A stretch of 64,000 nt of DNA from Bacteroides caecigallinarum (GTDB taxonomy: Bacteria > Bacteroidota > Bacteroidia > Bacteroidales > Bacteroidaceae). The stretch covers positions 1 through 64,000 of the forward strand of contig NZ_JACJLQ010000004.1 in NCBI RefSeq assembly GCF_016902295.1, written 5' to 3'. Under the pieces are notes generated by a model. The model saw nothing but the letters and a program-made list of their open reading frames with translations. It made no database searches and had not been told where the DNA came from. Of this stretch, positions 51,363 through 60,842 are shown one piece after another. The position numbers and the translations under genes were made by a program. Within the stretch, counting starts at the first letter, position 1. Every line of letters begins with the position of its first letter.

Positions 51363-54323
51363 TTAGAAATTAAGACCGATGTTTAAAGAGAATGTTCTTG
51401 GACGAGGATAGAACGTATTGTCCATTCCGTTTGGAACTTCCGGATCTACTCCGCTGTATTTTGTTATGCAGAATACGTTCTGTATCATTGCGCTTACATT
51501 CAGATTGCATGTATTGAATATCTTTCCGAAATTGTATCCCAAAGTAAGGTTGTCCATTTTCAGGAATGATGCATTCTCTACATAATAATCTGACAAATGC
51601 TGGCGTGTCTGGAAACCTGTTTCAAGATAACTTGCCGACAGGTTGTTGAGCTGTGCTGCGTTGTAGCTCATAGTTTCCATAGCTCCTGTGTTCATTGCCA
51701 TTCCGTTATATACATAGTTGCCTATGTTTGCTCTAAAACTCATACCTAGGCTCCAGTTTTTCCAATTGAGCGATGTACTTAATCCCATAATATAGTCAGG
51801 GGCAGGAGAGTGATAACGGTATAAGTCGTCTGAGTTTATCACACCGTCCTTGTTAAGGTCGGCATATGCACCTTCGATAGGCTTTCCGGTCTTTTCATCG
51901 TAAAGCTGCTTGTAGACGTAGAACATGTAAGGTTCATATCCTTCAGTAAGTGTCTGGAACTGGTAACCGTCTATTGAAGGACCTACAGGAGTATTTGTCA
52001 CTTCTCCTCCTTCTACGATAGAAAGATTTTTAACCTTCATTTTCTGCCATGTCATATTGAAACTGATATCCCAGCTGAGATCCTTTGTCTTTATAGGAGT
52101 GGCATTCAGTGAGAATTCAATACCCTGGCTGTCAACATTACCTACGTTTGTAGTGATAGTCTTGTCGAATGTAGAACCAGCAGCTGCCGGAACAGTGGCA
52201 ATAAGGTCTTTTGTCTGACGGGTATAATAATCGAAACTACCTGTGATACGGTCTTCAAGGAATCCGAAATCGAAACCATAGTTCCATGAAGTTGTAGTTT
52301 CCCATTTCAAGTCTGACACATATGCTTCAGGACGATAGGTATAGATGTATTCATTACCCATGATGGCTTGAGCACCATCCTGGCTCTGTGTATATATAGG
52401 CAGATAATTGTAGTTTCCTATACCGTCCTGCTGTCCTGTTACACCATAGCTGGCACGCAGTTTCAATGTACTGAGTACATTCTGGTTTTTCATGAATTCT
52501 TCTTCAGAAATTCTCCATCCCAAAGCTACAGAAGGGAATGTACCCCATCTCTGTTCTTTGGCAAAACGTGAAGTGGCATCACGGCGCACAGTAGCTGTGA
52601 GCATGTATTTTGAGCCGAATGAATAATTCAAACGTCCATAGTATGACAGAAGTACGTGTCTCTCGTCTGTAGCTTTATATGATGTCTGTATTTCACCTGC
52701 CGCGTTCATGCTTGCCGAAGCCGGATTTACGGATTTCCAGTACTGATAGTCATAACCTATTGTCGCATCGAAACTGCTGTTCAGTGACTCTACCATCTTG
52801 TTGTAGTTGGCATAGATTGTAAGAAGTCTGTTCTCATTTTTTTGAGGGCCGTATGGATAGTAGTAACCGCCTGTAGTATAATATTGGGCAGCTTCAGGAT
52901 TTACATAGTCTGAACCTTCGCCTTGTGCATAGTCGTAACCTAATGTAGCATGGAGTTTCAATTCCGGAAGGAAATGCATACGATAGTCAACATCGAAGTT
53001 ACCGATGAAACGTATAACCTTACTGTGCGCATCGCGCTGTTCCAATAAGCCTAGAGGATTCAATACGCCACCTGTTACAGGTTTTCCATCGCTTGCAAGT
53101 CCTTCGGTATATCCTCCGAATGCGTCATTTCCTGAATAAACCGGTATGGTAGGATTCATTGTAGAGGCTCCCCATATTGCACTTGTATTTGCAAACTGGT
53201 TTTTATTCATTGAAGCCTTTGCGTTGATGTTGAATTTCAGATGGTCGTCAAAGAATGACGGTGACAATGACAAGCTGCCTGTTACCCTGTTTGCGTTGTC
53301 GGTCTTGAGCAGACCGTCCTGATTGTAATATCCTACAGAAACACGTATTGGAAGATTAGGAAGCACCTTACCTGATAGGCTAAGGTTATTATCAGTGCCA
53401 AAGGCATTGTGATAAATATAGTCGTTCCAGTCAGTTCTTTCAGTACCTAACAATGCCTGTTGTGCTGCCGAGCCCTGGGTCTTTACTACATTCACAAATT
53501 CATCGTAGCTAAGCATATCAGCCATGCGCGTGCGTGTCTGTATTGAGTTAGTTGTACTGAATGTTACTTTCAATTTGTCCGAAGCACCTTTCTTGGTCGT
53601 TATAATGATAACACCGTTTGATGCACGAGAACCGTAGATTGCCGTAGAAGAAGCATCCTTAAGGATTGTCATGCTCTCGATGTCGTTTGGATTGATGAGG
53701 CTTAGGAAATTACCGTCGTTACCGCTGATACCTCCCTGTTCCAAAGGTACACCATCGAGTACGATAAGCGGGTCGTTGCTGGCATTAAGTGAAGCACCTC
53801 CACGTACACGTATTGTGCTACCTGCAGTTGGCGAACCACTGTTTGACATAATCTGTACACCGGAAATCTTACCGTTGATAAGCTGTTCTGGAGAACTTAC
53901 CAGACCTGTGTTGAAGTCTTCGCTTGAAACGTTTGTTACCGAACCTGTAAGGTCGCTCTTCCTTTGAGTTCCATATCCGATAACAACTACATCGCTAAGC
54001 ATTTGTGTGTCCGGTACAAGTTTTATGTTTATGGTATTCTGGTTGGAGTCCATAACCTGTGTATTATATCCAATATATGAAAACTGGATATTGCTTCCTT
54101 TGGGAACTTCAAGTGTGAATTTTCCGTCGAAGTCTGTAATTGTACCGATTGTTGTGCCTACCGCAAGGACACTTGCCCCTATAAGCGGTTCGTTGTTTTC
54201 GTCTAAAACTGTACCTGTGATAATTACGTTTCCTGCTTGTTGCGCGAGGACTGCGAAAGTATTTCCGGTCCATATTACCGAGAGTAACAATACTTTCAGA
54301 AGAATTTTAATGTTGCCTTTCAT
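51363..54323 (-). CDS. SusC-like TonB-dependent outer-membrane transporter
   Basis: It imports galactan oligosaccharides into the periplasm using TonB energy. The 986-residue protein has a signal peptide, a carboxypeptidase-like domain (VIITGTVLDENNEPLIGASV), the TonB-box/SusC signature VVVIGYGTQRKSDLTGSV, a plug domain (IRVRGGASLNASNDPLIVLDGVP) that is cited by its opening IRVRGGASLN, and a barrel ending in LNIGLNF. A TACTTTTG box at 54350-54357 and paired TGTCC elements lie upstream. Confidence 0.95.
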   Translation of the reverse strand: MKGNIKILLKVLLLSVIWTGNTFAVLAQQAGNVIITGTVLDENNEPLIGASVLAVGTTIGTITDFDGKFTLEVPKGSNIQFSYIGYNTQVMDSNQNTINIKLVPDTQMLSDVVVIGYGTQRKSDLTGSVTNVSSEDFNTGLVSSPEQLINGKISGVQIMSNSGSPTAGSTIRVRGGASLNASNDPLIVLDGVPLEQGGISGNDGNFLSLINPNDIESMTILKDASSTAIYGSRASNGVIIITTKKGASDKLKVTFSTTNSIQTRTRMADMLSYDEFVNVVKTQGSAAQQALLGTERTDWNDYIYHNAFGTDNNLSLSGKVLPNLPIRVSVGYYNQDGLLKTDNANRVTGSLSLSPSFFDDHLKFNINAKASMNKNQFANTSAIWGASTMNPTIPVYSGNDAFGGYTEGLASDGKPVTGGVLNPLGLLEQRDAHSKVIRFIGNFDVDYRMHFLPELKLHATLGYDYAQGEGSDYVNPEAAQYYTTGGYYYPYGPQKNENRLLTIYANYNKMVESLNSSFDATIGYDYQYWKSVNPASASMNAAGEIQTSYKATDERHVLLSYYGRLNYSFGSKYMLTATVRRDATSRFAKEQRWGTFPSVALGWRISEEEFMKNQNVLSTLKLRASYGVTGQQDGIGNYNYLPIYTQSQDGAQAIMGNEYIYTYRPEAYVSDLKWETTTSWNYGFDFGFLEDRITGSFDYYTRQTKDLIATVPAAAGSTFDKTITTNVGNVDSQGIEFSLNATPIKTKDLSWDISFNMTWQKMKVKNLSIVEGGEVTNTPVGPSIDGYQFQTLTEGYEPYMFYVYKQLYDEKTGKPIEGAYADLNKDGVINSDDLYRYHSPAPDYIMGLSTSLNWKNWSLGMSFRANIGNYVYNGMAMNTGAMETMSYNAAQLNNLSASYLETGFQTRQHLSDYYVENASFLKMDNLTLGYNFGKIFNTCNLNVSAMIQNVFCITKYSGVDPEVPNGMDNTFYPRPRTFSLNIGLNF

Positions 54324-54349
54324 ATTACGTATTAATTTTTTGTTATCGC

Positions 54350-54357
54350 AAAAGTAA
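54350..54357 (-). promoter_or_regulatory. putative -7 box of the susC-led galactan operon
   Basis: It reads TACTTTTG followed by CGATA on the minus strand, 26 bases before the SusC start. The region 30 to 80 bases further upstream carries the repeated TGTCC elements (54389-54436). The lack of a -33 TTTG fits a promoter that needs an activator. Confidence 0.55.
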
Positions 54358-54388
54358 GGAACATGTTATTAGTTAAGGGAAAAATATT

Positions 54389-54414
54389 GGACATATGAAG
54401 ACAGAAATAGGACA
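54389..54414 (-). promoter_or_regulatory. candidate operator for the hybrid two-component regulator
   Basis: Read on the minus strand, TGTCCTATTT (start at 54414) and TGTCCAATAT (start at 54393) are direct repeats spaced exactly 21 bases apart, about 35 to 60 bases upstream of the susC -7 box. AraC-type DNA-binding domains often contact direct repeats about two helical turns apart, and the regulator gene is next door. The assignment is by position and spacing only. Confidence 0.5.
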
Positions 54415-54436
54415 AAAAGCACAAATGTCCTATTTC
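54404..54436 (-). terminator. terminator-like hairpin after the hybrid two-component gene
   Basis: GAAATAGGACA (54404-54414) and TGTCCTATTTC (54426-54436) form a perfect 11-bp stem, 26 bases past the regulator stop. It overlaps the TGTCC elements, so it may act as an operator palindrome as well as, or instead of, a terminator. Confidence 0.55.
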
Positions 54437-54461
54437 TTGTCCTTTTTATTGCTTATGTTGT

Positions 54462-57400
54462 TTATTCTGTCTGTCCGTTACCGGCTGAGTATTGTTTTGG
54501 CGTTTTGCCGAATATACTTTGGAAACTTTTCGAGAAGTACGAAGGATTTGAATATCCTACCATGTACATAACTTCGGCCACAGAGAACTTCTTTTGCTGT
54601 AATAGCATTGCCGCTTTTTTCATCCTTATGGATTTTATATATTCCACTGGTGAAAAGCCTGTCAGTTGCTTTATTTTCCTGTATATTTGTTTGCTTCCTG
54701 TTCCTGACAGTTCGGAGAGGGCGTTTACGTTAAGATCGCTGTCGGCTATGTGGTCTTCTATTATTTTTGTTATGTTGATAAGGAACTTTTCATCGGCCGA
54801 GGCACTGTTTTCTACCTGTTTTGGTGAGCCTATTTTTTCTATTCTGGCCTGTGCCTCAAATGTCTCTTTCTTATGTATTAGCAACTCAACTTTTCCGGTC
54901 AGTATTTCAGCGTCGAAAGGCTTTTGTATGAATGCGTCTATTTGTAGCTTTATACTGTTTCTTATAGTCTCCGAGTCGTCTTTTGCTGAGAGCATGATTA
55001 TAGGTATGGTGGCTGTTGGCATGTTTTTCTTCAATATTTTACACATCTCCAGCCCGTTCATTACCGGCATCATATAATCGGTTATAATAAGGTCTGGTTT
55101 GTTTGTGTTCAGTATTTCCAATGCCTGCTTTCCGTTTTGTGCATATATACATTTATATTTGTCGGATAATATATTTTTAATCAGATTGTAAACATCTTTG
55201 TTGTCATCCACTATCAGGATTGTTGGCAAATCTTGTTTGTCTGTTGCATCGTTTTCTTCGCATATTGTTTCATTGTCCGTATTTAATGCCTTGTCAATCG
55301 GGAATGTCAGCGAGAAAACCGTTTTCTCTTTGTTGGAGAATACATTTACCGTTCCATTGTGCAGTTCCGTATATGTTTTTACGAGATATAGTCCTATGCC
55401 TGTTCCTTCATAGTGTTTCTTTGTAGCCGACGACTGGAAGAATCTCTGGAAAATGTATGCCTGTTCGCTTTCAGGAATACCTATTCCGTTGTCTGAAACC
55501 TTTATATTAACTTCTCCTTTTTCGTCATTATAGATTATTCCTACAGATATTTCTCCTCCTGTTGGAGTATATTTCATGGCATTCGACAACAAGTTCCCTA
55601 TTATCGATTCTAGTTTTATTACATCCATGTCAACAAACAGTTTATCCACATTCGCGGAAAAATTCCATATATGATTTCCTTCCGTTTCTGCGTCTTTCTG
55701 TTTTTCATATATCTCATGTATTGAAGATATAAGCTCTATTCTTGAGGTTATAAGTATATGCTCATTATCTTCCACCCTGTTCATTTCTATCAGTTTGTGG
55801 ATTTTGGCGTTTAGGTTTACTGCATTCTTATAAACTAAGTTCAGCATTTCTTTCTGTTTCGGATCTTTTGTTTCCAGCAGCAGTTTGCTGACAGGTGTAA
55901 CAATCATTCCTACCGGATTTTTCAGGTCATGCGAAAGGTTCGACATAAATCTTATCTTTTGTCGTGTCTGTTCCAGAATTTTCTTTTTCTCAAGTTTTTC
56001 AATGTGAAGCCTGTTTTTTACCACGAAGAAATTTATTATCCAGCATACCAGTCCTATTGCAAGCAATATATACAATACTTTAGCCTCTATTGACAGATAT
56101 ATAGGAGGCAATATTTTTATATTGGCTATTTTGTATTTGATATCGCTGTTTTCCATATGCTTTACATACAATTCAAAATTTCCGTAAGGCATATTGTTAT
56201 ATACAATTATGTTTGAATTGTTGTTTACGTAATGCCATTCCGAGTCAATTCCAGACATCATGTACATGAAACCGTTTCTTTGTGAAGTGTTGTACTGAAA
56301 GTCCGAGAACTCAAATTTAAGGTTATTCTCCTTATAGTTGAAAGTAAAATGTTGACTGGCTGTAATGCCTTTTGATATATGGTCATTGTTTACCGACAAT
56401 GCTGTGAGGTATATCCTGCCGGCATTTCCTGTGTCGTTTATTATTTCTGGCTCGCAGTATCCTATACCGTCATAACTGCCCATATAGACTTTTCTGTTAT
56501 CTTTATCATAATACAAGCTGCTGAATATTTTTCCGTTGATATTTATCTTTTTCACATCAAGCGTTTCCTTGTTTACATAAAACAGCCCTTTAGCGGATGA
56601 AATCCATATGTTACCGTCTATTTCTGCAAGATGAAGTACATTGTTTTCCTTCCACTCTGTTCCTGTTTTTGATATGATTCCGGAATTAGGGTCAATTCTG
56701 GAAATACTTTTGTTTGTGCTAATCCATATCATCCCTTTCGAGTCGCATATAAGGAATTCCGGGTATTCGTCATTCTCTGTACATACAGAATAATTATAAA
56801 TTTTTCCGTTTTCGGAGTCTATTTTCTGTACTTCTTTTGTGTTATACATTACCACCCATGCATTACCTTTCTTGTCTGTTACGGTTTGTTTCACGAACAT
56901 ACTTTTCAGGCCGTTGGCTGTTGTATAGTTCTTGTCAGCTATACATATTCCGGAACTGCATTTACGCAATTTGTTTTTATTCACTACAAATATACCTCCA
57001 AGACAACTGCTAATCCATAGATTGTTGTCGTTGTCTTCTGAAATGTAATAAGCCCAGTTTGAGTTGTGTGTGTATGTGGAATCCATTATGGAATAGTGTA
57101 TAAACTTGCCGAATTTGTCGTCATACCGTTCTATACTGCCGTCAGTAGCAATCCACAGGTCATTTGATTTATCCTCGAATATATGCCGTATTCTGTTGTG
57201 CGACAGTTCCGAGTTTTTCTCTCCAACTTTAAACCATCTGCTTTTCTCTATATTGTTTGTTCCTTCCGTCTGTAATAATCCGTCAGTACCTCCAAACCAG
57301 TATCTTCCCTTACTATCCTTAAGAATGGTATAAAACATATTACCGTCATTGGTATTGCTTAATTCCCAAACCGGAATGAATGTATATTTATTGCTATTGT

Positions 57401-58346
57401 CTGTATATGATATACCGTTATCTGTACCGAGCCAGATATTTTGTGCTTTGTCTGTAGTTATGCACCATATAATGTTGTTTGATATAGACTGGCTGTTCCT
57501 TGAGTCGTGGATATAGTGCTTTTGTGTCTGTCCATCGGAAGAATATACGTACAGTCCGTTGTCGGTACCTATCAGCAGGTTCTTTTCGGAATCGTAACTC
57601 AGAGATTTTATTGAATTTCCGGTAAAATACGGTATTAGTATTGTAGTTCCGTTATTAATGTCATGACGGAACAGATTTCCTTCTGTACCTATCCAGATTA
57701 TTCCTTTTTCTTTATTTTCTAACAGAACGTTTACGAAGATGTTTTTCCATGTCCTGTCTGTTGGGATATTTATAGAAGTTATGTTGTTGGAGTTGTCTAT
57801 TTTGCATAATCCGTTGTAAGTGCCTACATACATATTTCCGTCTGCGGCTTTTATTATGGAATATATGGTTTTATGTGGTAATTTGTCTGTAGGAAATTCA
57901 TATGTCGTCTTTGTTTCTATGTTATAGCGGAACAGTCCGTCCAGGGTTCCTATCCATAGCTCATTTCCGGAGAGTGTGAAACATCTGATGTCTTTAATCT
58001 TCTCTTGTCTGTGGTCATAGTACGTCCCTTTGGGGGTATTGTATGAAAAAAGTCCGTTATCTGTTCCTATAAATATTGAGTCAGAATGTATAAGTCCACA
58101 ATATATTCTGGTTTCATATTTTTCTTTTTCTGTATTATGCTGAAAGAATGAATATCCATCATAGCTGAAAAGTCCTTTATTTGTTCCTGCCCATATCATT
58201 CCCAAAGAATCCTGCATTATGCATCCAAAGACTGAGGCGTTTGTGTTTGTATGCATTCTGCTGAACTGCATGTATGACACAACTTGTCCTGAGAGTACAG
58301 AAAAATATGATATGAATAGGATTATTATGTATATGGTATTTTTCAT
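54462..58346 (-). CDS. hybrid two-component system regulator (HTCS) of the galactan PUL
   Basis: The 1294-residue protein combines sensor and response regulator in one chain. After a signal peptide there are two seven-bladed propeller-type sensor repeats (about 20-680) and a Y_Y_Y domain (to about 750) in the periplasm. One membrane helix follows (about 758-777), then HisKA with phospho-acceptor H806 (LSHDLKNP), HATPase_c (NLLSNAMKYTP, DNGIGIP, GTGIGLYL), a receiver domain (1041-1155, acceptor D1090 in IITDYMMPVMNG) and a C-terminal AraC helix-turn-helix (about 1185-1290). It probably senses galacto-oligosaccharides and activates the susC-led operon. Confidence 0.95.
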   Translation of the reverse strand: MKNTIYIIILFISYFSVLSGQVVSYMQFSRMHTNTNASVFGCIMQDSLGMIWAGTNKGLFSYDGYSFFQHNTEKEKYETRIYCGLIHSDSIFIGTDNGLFSYNTPKGTYYDHRQEKIKDIRCFTLSGNELWIGTLDGLFRYNIETKTTYEFPTDKLPHKTIYSIIKAADGNMYVGTYNGLCKIDNSNNITSINIPTDRTWKNIFVNVLLENKEKGIIWIGTEGNLFRHDINNGTTILIPYFTGNSIKSLSYDSEKNLLIGTDNGLYVYSSDGQTQKHYIHDSRNSQSISNNIIWCITTDKAQNIWLGTDNGISYTDNSNKYTFIPVWELSNTNDGNMFYTILKDSKGRYWFGGTDGLLQTEGTNNIEKSRWFKVGEKNSELSHNRIRHIFEDKSNDLWIATDGSIERYDDKFGKFIHYSIMDSTYTHNSNWAYYISEDNDNNLWISSCLGGIFVVNKNKLRKCSSGICIADKNYTTANGLKSMFVKQTVTDKKGNAWVVMYNTKEVQKIDSENGKIYNYSVCTENDEYPEFLICDSKGMIWISTNKSISRIDPNSGIISKTGTEWKENNVLHLAEIDGNIWISSAKGLFYVNKETLDVKKININGKIFSSLYYDKDNRKVYMGSYDGIGYCEPEIINDTGNAGRIYLTALSVNNDHISKGITASQHFTFNYKENNLKFEFSDFQYNTSQRNGFMYMMSGIDSEWHYVNNNSNIIVYNNMPYGNFELYVKHMENSDIKYKIANIKILPPIYLSIEAKVLYILLAIGLVCWIINFFVVKNRLHIEKLEKKKILEQTRQKIRFMSNLSHDLKNPVGMIVTPVSKLLLETKDPKQKEMLNLVYKNAVNLNAKIHKLIEMNRVEDNEHILITSRIELISSIHEIYEKQKDAETEGNHIWNFSANVDKLFVDMDVIKLESIIGNLLSNAMKYTPTGGEISVGIIYNDEKGEVNIKVSDNGIGIPESEQAYIFQRFFQSSATKKHYEGTGIGLYLVKTYTELHNGTVNVFSNKEKTVFSLTFPIDKALNTDNETICEENDATDKQDLPTILIVDDNKDVYNLIKNILSDKYKCIYAQNGKQALEILNTNKPDLIITDYMMPVMNGLEMCKILKKNMPTATIPIIMLSAKDDSETIRNSIKLQIDAFIQKPFDAEILTGKVELLIHKKETFEAQARIEKIGSPKQVENSASADEKFLINITKIIEDHIADSDLNVNALSELSGTGSKQIYRKIKQLTGFSPVEYIKSIRMKKAAMLLQQKKFSVAEVMYMVGYSNPSYFSKSFQSIFGKTPKQYSAGNGQTE

Positions 58347-58450
58347 TTAGTGTATGGATAGTATAGTTGTTTTATACAAAAATAGGGACTTTTCTTAAAA
58401 AACCATTTTAATGTATGTTCTTTTTTTATTTATAATCTCTCTTTTTTGCA

Positions 58451-58492
58451 GTTCGCCACTATATTCTGTACGTTTGCCACTATTCAAGGTAA
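58451..58492. repeat. 21-bp direct repeat upstream of the HTCS and Spy-like genes
   Basis: GTTCGCCACTAT (58451) recurs as GTTTGCCACTAT (58472), exactly 21 bases apart. It lies in the 223-base gap between the divergent HTCS (minus) and Spy-like (plus) genes, where either gene could use it as an operator. Confidence 0.6.
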
Positions 58493-58520
58493 CGTCTGTT
58501 TTTCATCATTATATAATCAT

Positions 58521-58528
58521 TAATTTTG
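58521..58528 (+). promoter_or_regulatory. putative -7 box of the Spy-like gene
   Basis: It reads TAATTTTG, matching TAnnTTTG, 41 bases before the start codon. No -33 TTTG is seen. Confidence 0.45.
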
Positions 58529-58569
58529 TATCAGACAATTGAAAGTTGAACATCTAATTTTATACGATT

Positions 58570-59103
58570 ATGAAAACAAGATTAATGACATTAGTAGTTA
58601 TGATGGCTGTTTCAATAAGCAGCTTTAGTGTAATGGCACAGAACGCTCAAGATGTACCTGCACAAAGACGTGTAAAACAGAAACCTACACCTGAACAGAT
58701 GATGGACAGACATGTTAAGATGATGGAGAAAAAACTTGTGATGGACGATGAGACTGCTGCAAAATTCACTCCATTATATAAGGAATATCTTCAGGCTATG
58801 AAGGATTGCCGTCCGGCAGAGTGCGTGAAAGCCAAAAAGGCAGAAATGACTGATGCCGAAATAGAACAGGCTATTCAGAACAGATTTGATGCCAGACAGA
58901 AAATGCTGGATGTACAGAAAAAATATTTCAAGAAGTTCAATGAATTGCTTAATGCAAAACAATTGGAGATGGTATTTCAACAGCCATGTATGGGTGGTAA
59001 AATGAAACCTGGAATGCAGAATCACAAGATGATGCGTCACGGCGACAGGCCAGGTTGCATGGAACGCCATGACTGCGGTAAATGTCCTATGCAGGATAAA
59101 TAA
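58570..59103 (+). CDS. secreted Spy/CpxP-like protein with a Met/His/Cys-rich tail
   Basis: The 177-residue protein has a signal peptide (ending SVMAQNA) and a helical body with paired motifs (PTPEQMMDRHVKMMEKKL, and AKFTPLYKEYLQAM) resembling the LTxxQ-type Spy/CpxP periplasmic chaperone fold or a related DUF4890-like family. The last 39 residues (139-177) contain 7 Met, 4 Cys and 3 His, including PCMGGKMKPGM and CGKCPM, and look like a soft-metal ligand cluster such as for copper. Its role beside a glycan locus is unclear; it may be unrelated to it. Confidence 0.75.
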   Translation: MKTRLMTLVVMMAVSISSFSVMAQNAQDVPAQRRVKQKPTPEQMMDRHVKMMEKKLVMDDETAAKFTPLYKEYLQAMKDCRPAECVKAKKAEMTDAEIEQAIQNRFDARQKMLDVQKKYFKKFNELLNAKQLEMVFQQPCMGGKMKPGMQNHKMMRHGDRPGCMERHDCGKCPMQDK

Positions 59104-59149
59104 TTCCGCTGTTTAAATGTTTTAATTTAGTAGAACTTTTGTTTAAAAC

Positions 59150-59189
59150 AAAATGCTTTGTCGTTCAAAATCGAATGACAAAGCATTTT
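59150..59189. terminator. bidirectional terminator
   Basis: AAAATGCTTTGTCGTTC (59150-59166) and GAATGACAAAGCATTTT (59173-59189) form a 17-bp stem with one mismatch. It lies between the convergent Spy-like (plus) and GH30 (minus) genes and is flanked by A- and T-tracts. Confidence 0.85.
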
Positions 59190-59205
59190 TCTATATTTAT
59201 GAGTT

Positions 59206-60771
59206 TTATTCTGATACAATAGTTACAACAGATCTTGCCGCTATACTTATGGTTTCGTTTTCCTTACAGCTTCCAATCGGTTTGAGCTTTTCATTCTCAG
59301 CATCCGAAGTTCTGTACATTTTCCATTTCTTTATTTTTTTATTCTCTATATCGAATGACATGTCTTTGTCTTTGTCAGAATAATTGATAATAACGATACT
59401 CCATTTACCGTTCTCATTTTTGTAGGCTGTAAGCATTAGTCCTGTAGGATCAGTGTCTCCTTCAGGAATAACCTCTCCGTTTTCATTCTTGGCAATGACT
59501 CCCATTCTTATGGCATTGGGTCTTATGAAACGGCTGTAATTGCCTAATGCCCACATTAATCTTGAGTCGGCAACTTCGCCGTCAGTGTTGTTCTCATTAG
59601 GATATTCTCTGATGAGTCCGTCTTTGTAGTCACCGCCAACAGCTCTCCACCACTGCCAGCTTTTTGCTCCTGCATAAACGATGTCGTGGTGAATGATTCT
59701 TGCTACATACAATGCTGTCTTCATCGTAAAGTCGTAGCCACCACCGCCACCAATCTCTTCATCATTACCCATTATACAAGTTTCTGTCTGCCAGAATTTG
59801 ACGTTATATTTATCAAGAGTATCCTTCAGTTGTATTCTGAAGTTTCTCAGGTTATCTACAGGAGTATTTGTCCAGTAACTGTGTCCTACAATCATTCTTG
59901 GAACGTTTGGAGTGTCGCCCAGGTATGTCGCAGTACTGTCAGGATTGAAGAATGACTGTATATGATATCCTCTTTGCCAGTCGGTCATGTGAGTACCGAA
60001 CATACATCTGTAGTCGGACGATTCGTTAACCAATATCTGTGTGTCAATATTCCTTTTGACAAACTCTTTGCTGATAAGTCTTACGGCACGTGCTATTTCC
60101 CTGTTTGTGGCAGGGCTCCCTTCCTGTTTTGGGCCTAACCAGTTCCAGTGTCCATCCGGCTCATTTACCGGACAAAGATAATTGAATTTTATTCCGTCAT
60201 GTTTTTCCACTCCTTCTATAACGTCAGCGAGGAATACTGCAAAGTCGTCGTAACATTCATCTTTCAGGTTAAATGTTCCGCCTCGTCCGGTATTGGTTGC
60301 AAGACCGTTCTTTGTGAAATATACAGGAGGTGAATTTAGAAAAGCAAGAAATCTGTTTACACCTCTTTCCTTAGCCAGTTTGAGGAAATTTCTCTGTCCT
60401 TGTTGTTTGTTCCAGTTGTACGATCCGTCTGCGTTTCTGAAACATTCGGTTCTCGTTCCCCAGTTAATCTGGCTGTCGTCACCTTGTTCAGCACTTCCTG
60501 CACCTACATTGAATCTCCATAGGCTAAGCCCAATTCCTTTAGGTTGCCCGTTTTCATCGTTCTCGGTGCTGAAAAGCCAGTCGGCAACCTGTTCCTGTTT
60601 TTCCTTCGACCATAATCCTATTCTAAACATGCTCCATGCATCCGAAGCGCTGAAGTATTCCATTTGTTGCTTTGGATTTGAAGTCTGGATTATGTAGGAT
60701 GTCTTCTCCTTTGCCCCAACGCAAAGTGAAGATACAGACATAATAGTTAATAAAAGCAGTTCTTTTTTCAT
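59206..60771 (-). CDS. GH30 family glycosidase, probably endo-beta-1,6-galactanase
   Basis: The 521-residue protein has a signal peptide (LLLTIMSVSSLCVGA) and a GH30 barrel: GLSLWRFNVGAGSAEQ near residue 81, acid/base E204 in CPVNEPDGHWNW, and nucleophile E330 in FWQTETCIMG. A beta-sandwich typical of GH30 follows at the C-terminus. The NEPDGHWNW context resembles the subfamily that cuts beta-1,6-galactan side chains of type II arabinogalactan, but the subfamily was judged by eye. It is divergent from the GH43 gene. Confidence 0.85.
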   Translation of the reverse strand: MKKELLLLTIMSVSSLCVGAKEKTSYIIQTSNPKQQMEYFSASDAWSMFRIGLWSKEKQEQVADWLFSTENDENGQPKGIGLSLWRFNVGAGSAEQGDDSQINWGTRTECFRNADGSYNWNKQQGQRNFLKLAKERGVNRFLAFLNSPPVYFTKNGLATNTGRGGTFNLKDECYDDFAVFLADVIEGVEKHDGIKFNYLCPVNEPDGHWNWLGPKQEGSPATNREIARAVRLISKEFVKRNIDTQILVNESSDYRCMFGTHMTDWQRGYHIQSFFNPDSTATYLGDTPNVPRMIVGHSYWTNTPVDNLRNFRIQLKDTLDKYNVKFWQTETCIMGNDEEIGGGGGYDFTMKTALYVARIIHHDIVYAGAKSWQWWRAVGGDYKDGLIREYPNENNTDGEVADSRLMWALGNYSRFIRPNAIRMGVIAKNENGEVIPEGDTDPTGLMLTAYKNENGKWSIVIINYSDKDKDMSFDIENKKIKKWKMYRTSDAENEKLKPIGSCKENETISIAARSVVTIVSE

Positions 60772-60842
60772 TGTAAATGTTTTAAGAATTTTGTTCCTTT
60801 TACAAATTTATGCATTACATTATAAATATGTGTATATGTTTT

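Noticed and set aside
56880-56905. Second parS-like site (TTTCACGAACAT)
   Set aside because: It lies inside the HTCS coding region and only half of the palindrome matches.
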